Source of the DNA: Bryopsis sp. KO-2023
Lineage: Eukaryota > Chlorophyta > Ulvophyceae > Bryopsidales > Bryopsidaceae
DNA length: 64,000 nucleotides
Direction: 5' to 3'
Assembly: GCA_030272585.1 (NCBI GenBank)
Contig: BSYQ01000009.1
Coordinates: forward strand, 1 to 64,000
A program made the translations under genes and the position numbers. The notes under the pieces were generated by a model that saw only the letters and a program-made list of their open reading frames with translations, did no database searches and was not told where the DNA came from. Shown piece by piece: positions 29,577 to 43,800 of the stretch (position 1 is the stretch's first letter; every line of letters begins with the position of its first letter).

Positions 29577-31663
29577 ATCTAACGCAACCTCGTTTATCAT
29601 CACTTGAGACTCCCATGGATTGCTGCTGCTGCACCATGCTGCTTCCATTGCCCTCAAGGGCTACCAGAAAATTAACCAACTCTGTCCACTATTCTTCCCT
29701 CTCTGGAATTATGTGCTCCCACCAACGAGGCACCTGAAAATAAAATAAAATATCCAGAGGGTTGCTCTCATGTTTTCTTTTTTTTTTTCTTTTTTTTACT
29801 TGTGCTCCCTTCATTGGGGCACCAAATGAATGCCTGAAAATTTCCATAGCATTTTTTCCCTTCAGAAATTTTGCTGCCTTCTGTGGGTATCCACAAAATA
29901 TTCACTCTCACTCTGTTCCTTCCCTTTTCTTTCATTCCATACTCTCTCGTTCCCCATTCATCAAGCCCCACTGTTCCAAGTGGAACTCAAAATCATATGT
30001 TCTTTTTTCCAGTCATCAAGCCTCACTGTCCCAAGTGAGACTCAACATCAGATGCTCAAAACAACATCAGCCCCGAGACTGATGTCCCAAAAATAAACCA
30101 TACACTTGCTGCACTAAACTCGTGTTGAAAAACCCGCTGAAAGCCCCCTCCCCACCAGCTTTAGGCAGTCCCTTGCCTAACAATAGGATTCAAAACTGAG
30201 TGAGGGGCAATCAATGTTGCCACGAGTGATCACAACGATATAAACAATCATCAATATCGAAGGGAATGTTCATAAACAACCCACACTCACGGCATTGCAC
30301 CGCCGTCTTGTGCAACGGAGATAAGGAAGCAATATACTCAGGGAGATTGAGTAGAAGCTTTGTGTGATTCTTCAGTGAGGAATCTTCACTTCAGTGGCAG
30401 TGGATCTCGCCATTCCTCTGAACCTCCAGGCACATGCAAGCCTTGCATGTTCGTCTTCCAAGGTAATCCAATTCCGTTCTCCGTATCGATTGTAGCACAA
30501 TCGTTGCATGCAGTGTTGTATTCTTGAACATCTTCACTGAGCTTGGGAAAATCTGACATCACCAATGGTGATCCACCATTCACTTTGCTGCTAATGGCCT
30601 GCAGGCTGCAGCCAGTCAAAGCGATAAATAAGGCGTACGTGTGCTCGTTCAGGCTTGAGAGCTCACGGGATGTAAGATAAATCCCATATATTTTATCAAT
30701 AAAGTTCACACCACCATATTGCCTACAGAAGAAGCTCCAGTTAGCTCTACTCCCTTTGCAATCTTCCTACACTTAAGTCATGGGGGAAGTTTTCTCAACC
30801 CCTACGTGAAACACCGGTACGGCTGTAACACTACGGGAGCTACCCGTTTGACGCTAAAGTGTGTGTGGATATTATCCAAGCGCCATTGACGTCTGATGGG
30901 TGTTTCTCCGAAAGGCGGCGGCAAACGCTCGACCGCTTTTTGGAGGTATCCTAAAATTCTTGAAATCTGGAGGGGCCCTCCGTCGAGTCGGCTCTCCTCA
31001 AACCTTCTACAGGTGGCTCAAGGTTCTAGTCGTGCACTGACCTTAGGTGGCCCATATGGCTCTTCCTAAGCTTCGCAATTGGTTCAGAATTGGGAGGGAA
31101 CCCATCCCCACTTCCCTTTTCTTGGTGACAAATGGCCTATGGCTCTTTCTGCCCCCTCAATTGCGTTACAAGTGGCCCAAGGCTCGCTTGTTCTTTGTGC
31201 GTTCTTGCTTGTCTCAACTCCTTGAAACTTGGTACAGGCGGCCTAGCCTGAGCACTTTCTCATTCATCAAGGGGATCTCTCGCTCAACCCCTTTTTTTCT
31301 CCGCGGCTGCACCACAAGTCCTGAGAGTGGCCGTAAGGCACTTCTCACCTCGGTATCACAGGAACTCTGTCCTCCGTCTCTTTCTTCAATCCCGCCACCA
31401 GTCCTGAGAGTGGCCAAAGGCACTTGTCTCTGAGCGGTCGGGTTGTTTCTCCATATGTATTTTACTGTTCATTCTTGATTGCTCTCTTGTCGCTCCATGT
31501 CCGCGATAGTATCATCTCTCTCGGCATGCAGTTGCATTCTTGCCACAAATAAAGTGGGTGTTCTCTGATAGAACTCCATAGTCAATGCTTTTGGCTGCAA
31601 CTCTTGATGCTCCTTTGTTGTGGGCTGTGGCATCAGCCCCTCTTTTCCAACTCCTTGTTGTCA

Positions 31664-31812
31664 GTTGCTGCATCAGCACCTCAGTCAAATCCTTGCTATA
31701 GGTTGCTGCATCAACACCTTGTCCAAATCCTTGCTTTGGTTGCTGCATCAGCACCTTGTCCAAATCCTCGCCTTGGTTGCTGCATCAGCACCTTGTTCAA
31801 ATCCTTGCTGCA
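31664..31812. repeat. Tandem repeat of 37-38 bp in unit A
   Basis: Four copies starting GTTGCTGCATCARCACCT; repeated at 39875-40023 in unit B. On the minus strand it encodes short G-x-DAAT-like motifs. Confidence 0.85.
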
Positions 31813-34800
31813 GCTTGCTGCAGCTCTTGTTTCCACATTCAAGATCTCTTCTTCACATAGTAATAGGTGCAAATCCTGGCTGCGGCACACACACCGGACC
31901 AGTCCAGGCTGCACATCAGCCAAAGATGCCATGTGCTGATCTCTTAGCAACTCAAAACTGAGCTTTGAACTGAGTATGTCTTGGGATGCCTCCCACATAA
32001 AACTCACTCTAGCCATCTCCAGCGGCTGTTGCTTTCACTCTCTCGCACTCGCAATTTTCCTGAAATTCTCAGGTTGCAGCAATGATCCACACCACAGTGG
32101 ACAACATCAGCTTACCAAGCATGATTCATCACCGGGCTGGACCATCCACAGTATGCCCTCTTCTTTCCACACATCTGTGTTGGGGCCTTAAGTCTCGGCA
32201 AGGGTGAAAAGACAACTTCAGCAACCTTGAGCTTGCATCATAATGCACCAGCTCGCATCTTCTTCTTTTGTCCTTCTGACTCAGAAGTTCTGAGGTGGAC
32301 ACCATAAACCTTTGGCTGCTTCACCATCAGAAATCTTTGATGCCACTGGTTGCTCTCACCACCGTGAATACAATCATCTCTTTGTGTCATTGGCAGAAAC
32401 GGCATCGATATATTCTTGGGCTGCGATCCACTTGGGTCTCTTGCTCAAGCTGTTGGCCCTCATACATCAGCTCATATCAACATGAGCCGGCAGTTCACAA
32501 GTTCCTTGAACTGTCGATTTTTCTGGCCACTTTCCTTTAGCAACTGGGGTATTCTTGGCCTTGCTGTAGCCACTCCTTTCACCTCCAGTTTATTTGCCAC
32601 CAGAGGTGTTGCCTTTAGTATAAGCAACCCTCTACCACTGGTGCAAATACAAATTCGAATCAACTGATTCGCAAGCTTGATATCCTCTTGTATCTCCAGA
32701 AGTCTCACAACATTCTGTCATAAACAACAGCCGGATCGCAATCGTTTCTCCAATCCTCTTTCTCCACCTGATAGACTTTTCTATCCCATCCAGATGTGGG
32801 GACATGTGCCCTTCATTTTCTTGAAGAGACCTTCCTTTCTTAGGTCAACCTCAGCCCTCCTTGGCTGGTGCACACAAACTTGATCCTCCTTAATATCCAC
32901 CAAATCATGGTCCTTGACTGGATTTCAATGCACAGCCCATGTATTTTCCAGAGCTGTCATTCAACACAAGCTTTCAGAAATCCTTGACCATTTTCCACCA
33001 CATCGGACTCTAATATTTCAGTTCCACTATCAACAATATCAAGCCAGAAAACTCCACAGAGAGATTTCTGCCTGAAACACCTTTCATATGACCCGAAACC
33101 TTCAAAAGAAAATCATTTTCCTCCTGAAATTTCCATCACTAATCAGATCATTCCTTTTTTTCTCATATGAAATAAATGCATGAAAGAGATTAATCCCCTG
33201 ATCACTTCTTTTCTTCTCAGTTCATCAACCATTCAGAAATTTATATTTGCTATCCAAATTTTTCAGCAAGTGGTGAAAAGGTGTCTCTTTCTTCCCATTT
33301 CTGTGGGTATAATCAAATGCAAAAAGAGAAACAAATACTCTGCCTTGATTTCTACAAATCTGTCCATTTTCTGCATCGAATTTCGAAAAGACCAATGCAT
33401 TCATTCAATCTGATGACAATACCACCAAACTCATCTCAAACTCTTGAAGAAGAGGTTCAGCATCAGCAAGTCATGTCCTCTGACTCCTACTGCTGGATAA
33501 ACATGAATCACTTTGCATCCAATGGGTGCTCTCTTGCTGCAACTCTTGTATTGCAGCAACATCTCCGAGGGAAGATCATTCTTTGCTTTGTAGCACACTC
33601 AGAATTATTACTCAACAGCTCCTGTGGCATTTGTTGCATGTCTCCTTGAGTAATAATGATCTCCTTCCACTTGATGTGCATCCTCTTGTGCAAGTGTAGA
33701 TGGTATTGACTCAGCATTTCGATGTGATCTTCTCCACATCAGTAATTCTGATATTTGCCTTGGCATTCGTTGCAATATTTGCCATATCATACACTCCAAT
33801 GTATGTTGCAGTCAATGTGATACACATTGGCTGTATTGTTTCATGTGTTCATGTAAACAACACGTCATGGCTGCGGCATGTTCAACTCAGTTCGAACTGC
33901 GAAATCTGCTGGCAGTAGATGCTGCAGTCAATATGAATTCGTTGTGGTATCCCCAGATGCACCCGAGGTAACATCCATTCTTGATCGCACGCTTGATCCC
34001 AGTGGGTATCACATATAGTGCTTCAACAGCATCCTCGTTCAAGAGGTTCTCTCGTGTGTGTCGGTGAGCTACCTCAACCACAGTCTCATCATTGACTTCA
34101 TTATCATTCGCACTTGTTCCGTTCACTGTGTTGTCGTCGATGCCAACTTCGATGTATGTCTGCAACATTAACAATCGAATTGATTGCAACATTCGTTGGG
34201 GCTCTCTTGTCTTTGCTGCCCTCATTTGTGCCAGTTGCGGCAATGCCTCCAACTGTAACACCTTGACGACTGCATTCCTTGCAGTCACGCTTCTCACCCT
34301 CTCTGAGAATCGTCTCATCAAAACTCTCACGCTGCTGTTGCTTGGCTTATCAGCCCGGCATCACTTGCAGGTGATGCGGCGTGTTTTGCTTGGCGCCTGG
34401 TCACACTTCTCTCCTCAGAGGTCGAAATCCAAACTTGCATAGTCTTCTGCAGTTTGCCTTTGCGCTTGTGTCACTCCCAACTGACGCAGTCTGATGCAGT
34501 TCGCTTTTGCACTTGGGTCACTTTCCATCAATGGTGCGCGTGAGATTCGTTTCTCCACGCACAAGCTGCTCAAGTCTTTGCCAAAAGCGCTCACTTAGCA
34601 TCAACACAGTCGACTGCACATTCCACCTTCGAGTGGTGTGGCTCAGTTCAGTGATCTTCGAAACATAGCACAATAGAAGACTTGTCGCTGCCTCTGAGTA
34701 GCTGTCTAGTTCAATCGAACTATTTCGACAATCCTTTTGCTCCATCGCCATGCAATCAACCGTCAGGCTATCAGTAGCAACTGCGGCGTCGCGCTGCAAC

Positions 34801-36217
34801 TGTTCGATCAACATTCGATCGAATTTTCTGTGTCGATTCGTCCTGCATTTTGCGCACTTCCTGCAAAATGCTGTTTCAATGCGCTGCAACTTTTATCACT
34901 CGTGATAATGTTGCGCCTGTGTTCTCAGGGCGTTGCACTCTTGTCAGTGTCCAAACGCCTTCTGTAACTCCGTCTTTTCGCGTCCGAGGCGAGGCTTGCG
35001 CCTGCCACTTTCTTCCGTCGTTGCGCTTCCATCGCAACATCTGCATCTGCTGTAATTGCAATGAAATTGCAATGTGCTGCATGTAACATTCGCTGCATCC
35101 CCTTCATTGGGATTCCGTTTGTGTCTCCACAATCGCTTTGTTTTCATGCAGAATCGTCTGCACTCTCAACACCAACGATATCGAACTCACCTCCCAAGGA
35201 GGTTTGCCCTGTTGTGTACAGTCTCCTCGACTTGTACAATAGAACGACCAGCCAGTTAGGTGGCTTAAGAGGGTTCGACTCCCTCTCTGGATCTCAAGCA
35301 AAGCCTCATTGACCTGGCGCTCGATAGCGACCAGCCAATAGGTGCTTCCAGAGGGTCTAACGACCTCTTTGAACCTTAAGCGAAGCCTGAACAGCTGCTT
35401 TTCCGCTTTGCCTTTTCGGGATCCTCAAAAGAGGAAAACCTCAGATCTTAGGTTACCCCTGTAGGGTGTGAGATCTTTCGCTTGTCAGCCTTGCGCTGAT
35501 CCCAGCGACTGGGTGGGCGCTCTCTAGCGACCCACTCGACTTAGACGAGCCAGTCTCTTGGAGTTGATTGCTGTCAGAAAAGGGGGGTCGTCGCTGACGA
35601 CTAGTCATGGTACGACCTCAGCCCCCAAAACCACGCAGGCTGCAGTTGTTGCTCGTGAAACGAAAGCTAGCTCACACTGTGCAGTCGTTCCTCACGATCT
35701 GCGACTCTCTTGTTGGGTCACACTGCGCAGTCGTTCCTCACGACCTGCAACTCTCTTGGAAGGTCACACTGTTGGGCTTCCACGAACTTGCGCTGCCATG
35801 CTCATACGTCACTTTTACTTAGTGCAGCCTTGGTCAAGTCTCTTCGTCGTTCAACGAACTCGAACACCAATAGTCGGAGACGACAGGTTCGGCCCTGGGC
35901 CGTCTTCTTTGTCGTCCTCGCTGGCGATCACCTTTTCAAGGCTTCTTCAAAGCACGCTTTCGCTGGCACGACCATCACCACTGCAGATCGCTTTCCCCAC
36001 CCTAGTCCAAAGGGTCGACAGTGGTGGGTAACCTCTTTTCTTTGCAACGCTGCTCTTCTCCAGCGTCTCAGTAGTCCATACTTCAGTAGCTTCCATAGCT
36101 GCTCGCGTTCTGCTCTTGTGGTCGCACCATTAGCGCTGCTCTTAGACCCCTTACTCCACTTTGCCACACAGGGTCGCACAATAAGTAACACTTATTGCGC
36201 CTTCGCTCCGAAACCAA

Positions 36218-36446
36218 TGAAACGAGGCTACTTTTTTCAAGGTCCCCTCGCCCTCCTAGAGGAGGACGAGTGCCTTCCTCAAGCGTCTCGTTAGATAGAA
36301 CTTCCTTACAAGAATAAAGTTATAAAGAAGGTACAACGACCTTTTCCTTCCACACTCTTATACCCTAGCGCCACAGCGCATCAAACCCTTGTTCCTGTCG
36401 ACGTGTCACTATTCACTAGGAATTCACACATCTCCTTGCCACCTCA
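36218..36446 (-). repeat. LARD-3 LTR, copy B (middle)
   Basis: 229 bp, TGAAACGAGG to CCACCTCA, uninterrupted. It serves as 5' LTR of unit A and 3' LTR of unit B in the minus orientation. Confidence 0.72.
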
Positions 36447-37232
36447 ACTGTGAACGTGCCCCTATTCCACGAGAACTCACACGTCCAATTGACAACTCGA
36501 CTTTGATGGCTGCCACATCATCATCCATCAAACTCCATCGAGCTTGGTTGTAGTCGTGACTCCAAGGGTGTCGCACTACTGCACCTCTGCACCTCTGCAC
36601 CTCTGCACCTCTGCACCTCTGCACCTCTGCACCTCTGCACCTTTGCACCTCTGCACCTCTGCACCTCTACACCGCTGCACCGCTGCACCGCTGCACCGCT
36701 GCACGCTGCACTCCTACACGCCGCACTCTCGCACGCTGCTCCTACACGTTGCACTCTTGCAACCTTCCCTTTTTCAGCTGCAGGAAGCATGGCAACTACT
36801 CTTGTAGTTCCAGCTCGAGTGCTGCGATAACCAACCGTTACATTCCTCCCCACCAGGTTGGCAGTAAGTTCCAACACTGCCGTGGAGAGCATGTCTCAAA
36901 TAAAACCCGTTGCATAAAGTATCACAATCCATAAGGCATCTCACAATCCAAATCAGAATATCTTTCAGTGTCCAAACACGAAAAGAGTACGAGACTGGCA
37001 TAATATTTTCTTTCGCTTTGTCCATAAAATCGAGAAAATCATCTCTCTATTTCAAACTGAAATATCCTTTCTCTGCTCTTGAGTTTCCAGAGCTCCTCTT
37101 CTTGCAATATTTGGATTGCTGCTGCTGCTGCTGCTGCTGCTGCCGCTGCTGCTGCTGCTGTTGCTGCATCTAACGCAACCTCGTTTATCATCACTTGAGA
37201 CTCCCATGGATTGCTGCTGCTGCACCATGCTG

Positions 37233-37854
37233 CAGCCTGATTTGTCTCCACTAGAGACTCTCCAGTTTGTCACATTCCAGCTTCACTTAATTCCTTGGCT
37301 TCTGATCTCTTGATTCGACAGCGCATAAGCTTTTATGGAGTCCCGCTGTTTGCTTTCCCGAACTGCAAGTTTCTTCACCTCGATTGCACTCCAGAATTTC
37401 TGCAATGCAGTCTCCATCATCAAGCTTTCTCCAGAATTTCTGCAATGCAGTCTCCATCATCAAGCTTTCTCCAGAATTTCTGCAATGCAGTCTCCATCAT
37501 CAAGCTTTCTCCAGAATTTCTGCACTTCCATTCTCCAGAATTTTTGCATTTCCAGAATCCAGAATTCTTGCACTTCAATACTCCAGAATTTCTGCACTTC
37601 CATCGCACTCCAGAATTTCTGCGATGTACTCTCCTTAATCCACGCTTATTACAACATGTTCCACTGCTGTCGAATTTTGACAACCTCTTGATACTTCAAG
37701 AACATCAGAAGCAATGTTCAGAGAACCATATTGTTCTCCACAATATGTTCTAACCTCCAACAAAGTTCGAGATATCCGAAACATTCATTTGAATCAGTTT
37801 CATGTCAACGAACTGATTCGATTCTCAGCACTTCAATAGAAACATCCAGTTGGT
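37233..37854. repeat. Unit-B-specific segment with 40-bp tandem repeats
   Basis: Unit B carries about 620 bp absent from unit A at the corresponding site (after 29641). Its core is a tandem array starting at 37391 with copies every 40 bp (37391, 37431, 37471), each beginning CCAGAATTTCTGCAATGCAG, then degenerate copies to about 37625. No target duplication flanks it, so deletion from unit A is as likely as insertion into unit B. Confidence 0.75.
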
Positions 37855-40800
37855 TCCATTGCCCTCAAGGGCTACCAGAAAATTAACCAACTCTGTCCAC
37901 TATTCTTCCCTCTCTGGAATTATGTGCTCCCACCAACGAGGCACCTGAAAATAAAATAAAATATCCAGAGGGTTGCTCTCATGTTTTCTTTTTTTTTTTC
38001 TTTTTTTTACTTGTGCTCCCTTCATTGGGGCACCAAATGAATGCCTGAAAATTTCCATAGCATTTTTTCCCTTCAGAAATTTTGCTGCCTTCTGTGGGTA
38101 TCCACAAAATATTCACTCTCACTCTGTTCCTTCCCTTTTCTTTCATTCCATACTCTCTCGTTCCCCATTCATCAAGCCCCACTGTTCCAAGTGGAACTCA
38201 AAATCATATGTTCTTTTTTCCAGTCATCAAGCCTCACTGTCCCAAGTGAGACTCAACATCAGATGCTCAAAACAACATCAGCCCCGAGACTGATGTCCCA
38301 AAAATAAACCATACACTTGCTGCACTAAACTCGTGTTGAAAAACCCGCTGAAAGCCCCCTCCCCACCAGCTTTAGGCAGTCCCTTGCCTAACAATAGGAT
38401 TCAAAACTGAGTGAGGGGCAATCAATGTTGCCACGAGTGATCACAACGATATAAACAATCATCAATATCGAAGGGAATGTTCATAAACAACCCACACTCA
38501 CGGCATTGCACCGCCGTCTTGTGCAACGGAGATAAGGAAGCAATATACTCAGGGAGATTGAGTAGAAGCTTTGTGTGATTCTTCAGTGAGGAATCTTCAC
38601 TTCAGTGGCAGTGGATCTCGCCATTCCTCTGAACCTCCAGGCACATGCAAGCCTTGCATGTTCGTCTTCCAAGGTAATCCAATTCCGTTCTCCGTATCGA
38701 TTGTAGCACAATCGTTGCATGCAGTGTTGTATTCTTGAACATCTTCACTGAGCTTGGGAAAATCTGACATCACCAATGGTGATCCACCATTCACTTTGCT
38801 GCTAATGGCCTGCAGGCTGCAGCCAGTCAAAGCGATAAATAAGGCGTACGTGTGCTCGTTCAGGCTTGAGAGCTCACGGGATGTAAGATAAATCTCATAT
38901 ATTTTATCAATAAAGTTCACACCACCATATTGCCTACAGAAGAAGCTCCAGTTAGCTCTACTCCCTTTGCAATCTTCCTACACTTAAGTCATGGGGGAAG
39001 TTTTCTCAACCCCTACGTGAAACACCGGTACGGCTGTAACACTACGGGAGCTACCCGTTTGACGCTAAAGTGTGTGTGGATATTATCCAAGCGCCATTGA
39101 CGTCTGATGGGTGTTTCTCCGAAAGGCGGCGGCAAACGCTCGACCGCTTTTTGGAGGTATCCTAAAATTCTTGAAATCTGGAGGGGCCCTCCGTCGAGTC
39201 GGCTCTCCTCAAACCTTCTACAGGTGGCTCAAGGTTCTAGTCGTGCACTGACCTTAGGTGGCCCATATGGCTCTTCCTAAGCTTCGCAATTGGTTCAGAA
39301 TTGGGAGGGAACCCATCCCCACTTCCCTTTTCTTGGTGACAAATGGCCTATGGCTCTTTCTGCCCCCTCAATTGCGTTACAAGTGGCCCAAGGCTCGCTT
39401 GTTCTTTGTGCGTTCTTGCTTGTCTCAACTCCTTGAAACTTGGTACAGGCGGCCTAGCCTGAGCACTTTCTCATTCATCAAGGGGATCTCTCGCTCAACC
39501 CCTTTTTTTCTCCGCGGCTGCACCACAAGTCCTGAGAGTGGCCGTAAGGCACTTCTCACCTCGGTATCACAGGAACTCTGTCCTCCGTCTCTTTCTTCAA
39601 TCCCGCCACCAGTCCTGAGAGTGGCCAAAGGCACTTGTCTCTGAGCGGTCGGGTTGTTTCTCCATATGTATTTTACTGTTCATTCTTGATTGCTCTCTTG
39701 TCGCTCCATGTCCGCGATAGTATCATCTCTCTCGGCATGCAGTTGCATTCTTGCCACAAATAAAGTGGGTGTTCTCTGATAGAACTCCATAGTCAATGCT
39801 TTTGGCTGCAACTCTTGATGCTCCTTTGTTGTGGGCTGTGGCATCAGCCCCTCTTTTCCAACTCCTTGTTGTCAGTTGCTGCATCAGCACCTCAGTCAAA
39901 TCCTTGCTATAGGTTGCTGCATCAACACCTTGTCCAAATCCTTGCTTTGGTTGCTGCATCAGCACCTTGTCCAAATCCTCGCCTTGGTTGCTGCATCAGC
40001 ACCTTGTTCAAATCCTTGCTGCAGCTTGCTGCAGCTCTTGTTTCCACATTCAAGATCTCTTCTTCACATAGTAATAGGTGCAAATCCTGGCTGCGGCACA
40101 CACACCGGACCAGTCCAGGCTGCACATCAGCCAAAGATGCCATGTGCTGATCTCTTAGCAACTCAAAACTGAGCTTTGAACTGAGTATGTCTTGGGATGC
40201 CTCCCACATAAAACTCACTCTAGCCATCTCCAGCGGCTGTTGCTTTCACTCTCTCGCACTCGCAATTTTCCTGAAATTCTCAGGTTGCAGCAATGATCCA
40301 CACCACAGTGGACAACATCAGCTTACCAAGCATGATTCATCACCGGGCTGGACCATCCACAGTATGCCCTCTTCTTTCCACACATCTGTGTTGGGGCCTT
40401 AAGTCTCGGCAAGGGTGAAAAGACAACTTCAGCAACCTTGAGCTTGCATCATAATGCACCAGCTCGCATCTTCTTCTTTTGTCCTTCTGACTCAGAAGTT
40501 CTGAGGTGGACACCATAAACCTTTGGCTGCTTCACCATCAGAAATCTTTGATGCCACTGGTTGCTCTCACCACCGTGAATACAATCATCTCTTTGTGTCA
40601 TTGGCAGAAACGGCATCGATATATTCTTGGGCTGCGATCCACTTGGGTCTCTTGCTCAAGCTGTTGGCCCTCATACATCAGCTCATATCAACATGAGCCG
40701 GCAGTTCACAAGTTCCTTGAACTGTCGATTTTTCTGGCCACTTTCCTTTAGCAACTGGGGTATTCTTGGCCTTGCTGTAGCCACTCCTTTCACCTCCAGT

Positions 40801-43800
40801 TTATTTGCCACCAGAGGTGTTGCCTTTAGTATAAGCAACCCTCTACCACTGGTGCAAATACAAATTCGAATCAACTGATTCGCAAGCTTGATATCCTCTT
40901 GTATCTCCAGAAGTCTCACAACATTCTGTCATAAACAACAGCCGGATCGCAATCGTTTCTCCAATCCTCTTTCTCCACCTGATAGACTTTTCTATCCCAT
41001 CCAGATGTGGGGACATGTGCCCTTCATTTTCTTGAAGAGACCTTCCTTTCTTAGGTCAACCTCAGCCCTCCTTGGCTGGTGCACACAAACTTGATCCTCC
41101 TTAATATCCACCAAATCATGGTCCTTGACTGGATTTCAATGCACAGCCCATGTATTTTCCAGAGCTGTCATTCAACACAAGCTTTCAGAAATCCTTGACC
41201 ATTTTCCACCACATCGGACTCTAATATTTCAGTTCCACTATCAACAATATCAAGCCAGAAAACTCCACAGAGAGATTTCTGCCTGAAACACCTTTCATAT
41301 GACCCGAAACCTTCAAAAGAAAATCATTTTCCTCCTGAAATTTCCATCACTAATCAGATCATTCCTTTTTTTCTCATATGAAATAAATGCATGAAAGAGA
41401 TTAATCCCCTGATCACTTCTTTTCTTCTCAGTTCATCAACCATTCAGAAATTTATATTTGCTATCCAAATTTTTCAGCAAGTGGTGAAAAGGTGTCTCTT
41501 TCTTCCCATTTCTGTGGGTATAATCAAATGCAAAAAGAGAAACAAATACTCTGCCTTGATTTCTACAAATCTGTCCATTTTCTGCATCGAATTTCGAAAA
41601 GACCAATGCATTCATTCAATCTGATGACAATACCACCAAACTCATCTCAAACTCTTGAAGAAGAGGTTCAGCATCAGCAAGTCATGTCCTCTGACTCCTA
41701 CTGCTGGATAAACATGAATCACTTTGCATCCAATGGGTGCTCTCTTGCTGCAACTCTTGTATTGCAGCAACATCTCCGAGGGAAGATCATTCTTTGCTTT
41801 GTAGCACACTCAGAATTATTACTCAACAGCTCCTGTGGCATTTGTTGCATGTCTCCTTGAGTAATAATGATCTCCTTCCACTTGATGTGCATCCTCTTGT
41901 GCAAGTGTAGATGGTATTGACTCAGCATTTCGATGTGATCTTCTCCACATCAGTAATTCTGATATTTGCCTTGGCATTCGTTGCAATATTTGCCATATCA
42001 TACACTCCAATGTATGTTGCAGTCAATGTGATACACATTGGCTGTATTGTTTCATGTGTTCATGTAAACAACACGTCATGGCTGCGGCATGTTCAACTCA
42101 GTTCGAACTGCGAAATCTGCTGGCAGTAGATGCTGCAGTCAATATGAATTCGTTGTGGTATCCCCAGATGCACCCGAGGTAACATCCATTCTTGATCGCA
42201 CGCTTGATCCCAGTGGGTATCACATATAGTGCTTCAACAGCATCCTCGTTCAAGAGGTTCTCTCGTGTGTGTCGGTGAGCTACCTCAACCACAGTCTCAT
42301 CATTGACTTCATTATCATTCGCACTTGTTCCGTTCACTGTGTTGTCGTCGATGCCAACTTCGATGTATGTCTGCAACATTAACAATCGAATTGATTGCAA
42401 CATTCGTTGGGGCTCTCTTGTCTTTGCTGCCCTCATTTGTGCCAGTTGCGGCAATGCCTCCAACTGTAACACCTTGACGACTGCATTCCTTGCAGTCACG
42501 CTTCTCACCCTCTCTGAGAATCGTCTCATCAAAACTCTCACGCTGCTGTTGCTTGGCTTATCAGCCCGGCATCACTTGCAGGTGATGCGGCGTGTTTTGC
42601 TTGGCGCCTGGTCACACTTCTCTCCTCAGAGGTCGAAATCCAAACTTGCATAGTCTTCTGCAGTTTGCCTTTGCGCTTGTGTCACTCCCAACTGACGCAG
42701 TCTGATGCAGTTCGCTTTTGCACTTGGGTCACTTTCCATCAATGGTGCGCGTGAGATTCGTTTCTCCACGCACAAGCTGCTCAAGTCTTTGCCAAAAGCG
42801 CTCACTTAGCATCAACACAGTCGACTGCACATTCCACCTTCGAGTGGTGTGGCTCAGTTCAGTGATCTTCGAAACATAGCACAATAGAAGACTTGTCGCT
42901 GCCTCTGAGTAGCTGTCTAGTTCAATCGAACTATTTCGACAATCCTTTTGCTCCATCGCCATGCAATCAACCGTCAGGCTATCAGTAGCAACTGCGGCGT
43001 CGCGCTGCAACTGTTCGATCAACATTCGATCGAATTTTCTGTGTCGATTCGTCCTGCATTTTGCGCACTTCCTGCAAAATGCTGTTTCAATGCGCTGCAA
43101 CTTTTATCACTCGTGATAATGTTGCGCCTGTGTTCTCAGGGCGTTGCACTCTTGTCAGTGTCCAAACGCCTTCTGTAACTCCGTCTTTTCGCGTCCGAGG
43201 CGAGGCTTGCGCCTGCCACTTTCTTCCGTCGTTGCGCTTCCATCGCAACATCTGCATCTGCTGTAATTGCAATGAAATTGCAATGTGCTGCATGTAACAT
43301 TCGCTGCATCCCCTTCATTGGGATTCCGTTTGTGTCTCCACAATCGCTTTGTTTTCATGCAGAATCGTCTGCACTCTCAACACCAACGATATCGAACTCA
43401 CCTCCCAAGGAGGTTTGCCCTGTTGTGTACAGTCTCCTCGACTTGTACAATAGAACGACCAGCCAGTTAGGTGGCTTAAGAGGGTTCGACTCCCTCTCTG
43501 GATCTCAAGCAAAGCCTCATTGACCTGGCGCTCGATAGCGACCAGCCAATAGGTGCTTCCAGAGGGTCTAACGACCTCTTTGAACCTTAAGCGAAGCCTG
43601 AACAGCTGCTTTTCCGCTTTGCCTTTTCGGGATCCTCAAAAGAGGAAAACCTCAGATCTTAGGTTACCCCTGTAGGGTGTGAGATCTTTCGCTTGTCAGC
43701 CTTGCGCTGATCCCAGCGACTGGGTGGGCGCTCTCTAGCGACCCACTCGACTTAGACGAGCCAGTCTCTTGGAGTTGATTGCTGTCAGAAAAGGGGGGTC

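Larger units (their letters stand above)
28199..36217 (-). mobile_element. Non-coding LTR element (LARD-3), unit A
   Basis: First unit of a tandem LTR-internal-LTR-internal-LTR array. Orientation is minus: the primer-binding site (GCTCCGAAACCA on the plus strand, 36205-36216) stands against the left edge of LTR B. The interior of about 7.4 kb has no frame above 157 codons and no gag or pol motif, so it is a large non-autonomous LTR retrotransposon derivative. Unit B at 36218-44428 is nearly identical: around 30670-30690 I see one base difference (CCCATAT against CTCATAT). LTR A carries a solo LTR of the gypsy-2 family. Confidence 0.8.

Noticed and set aside
29448..29679. Poly-Ala/poly-Ser frames over the CTG microsatellite (also at 37039-37273)
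   Set aside because: Translation of a triplet repeat in several frames without flanking coding signals.
30386..30709. Minus-strand frame of 107 codons, repeated at 38597-38920
   Set aside because: It looks somewhat protein-like but has no recognisable domain and a replacement change between the two copies; insufficient to call a gene in a non-coding element.
33887..34330. Minus-strand frame of 147 codons, repeated at 42098-42541
   Set aside because: No gag, pol or host domain can be recognised. Its identity in both units reflects the recent duplication and is no evidence of selection.
35230..35300. B-box-like GGGTTCGACTCCC in LARD-3 (and at 43441-43511), suggesting a tRNA gene
   Set aside because: No A-box at proper spacing and no acceptor or anticodon stem; not enough for a tRNA call.
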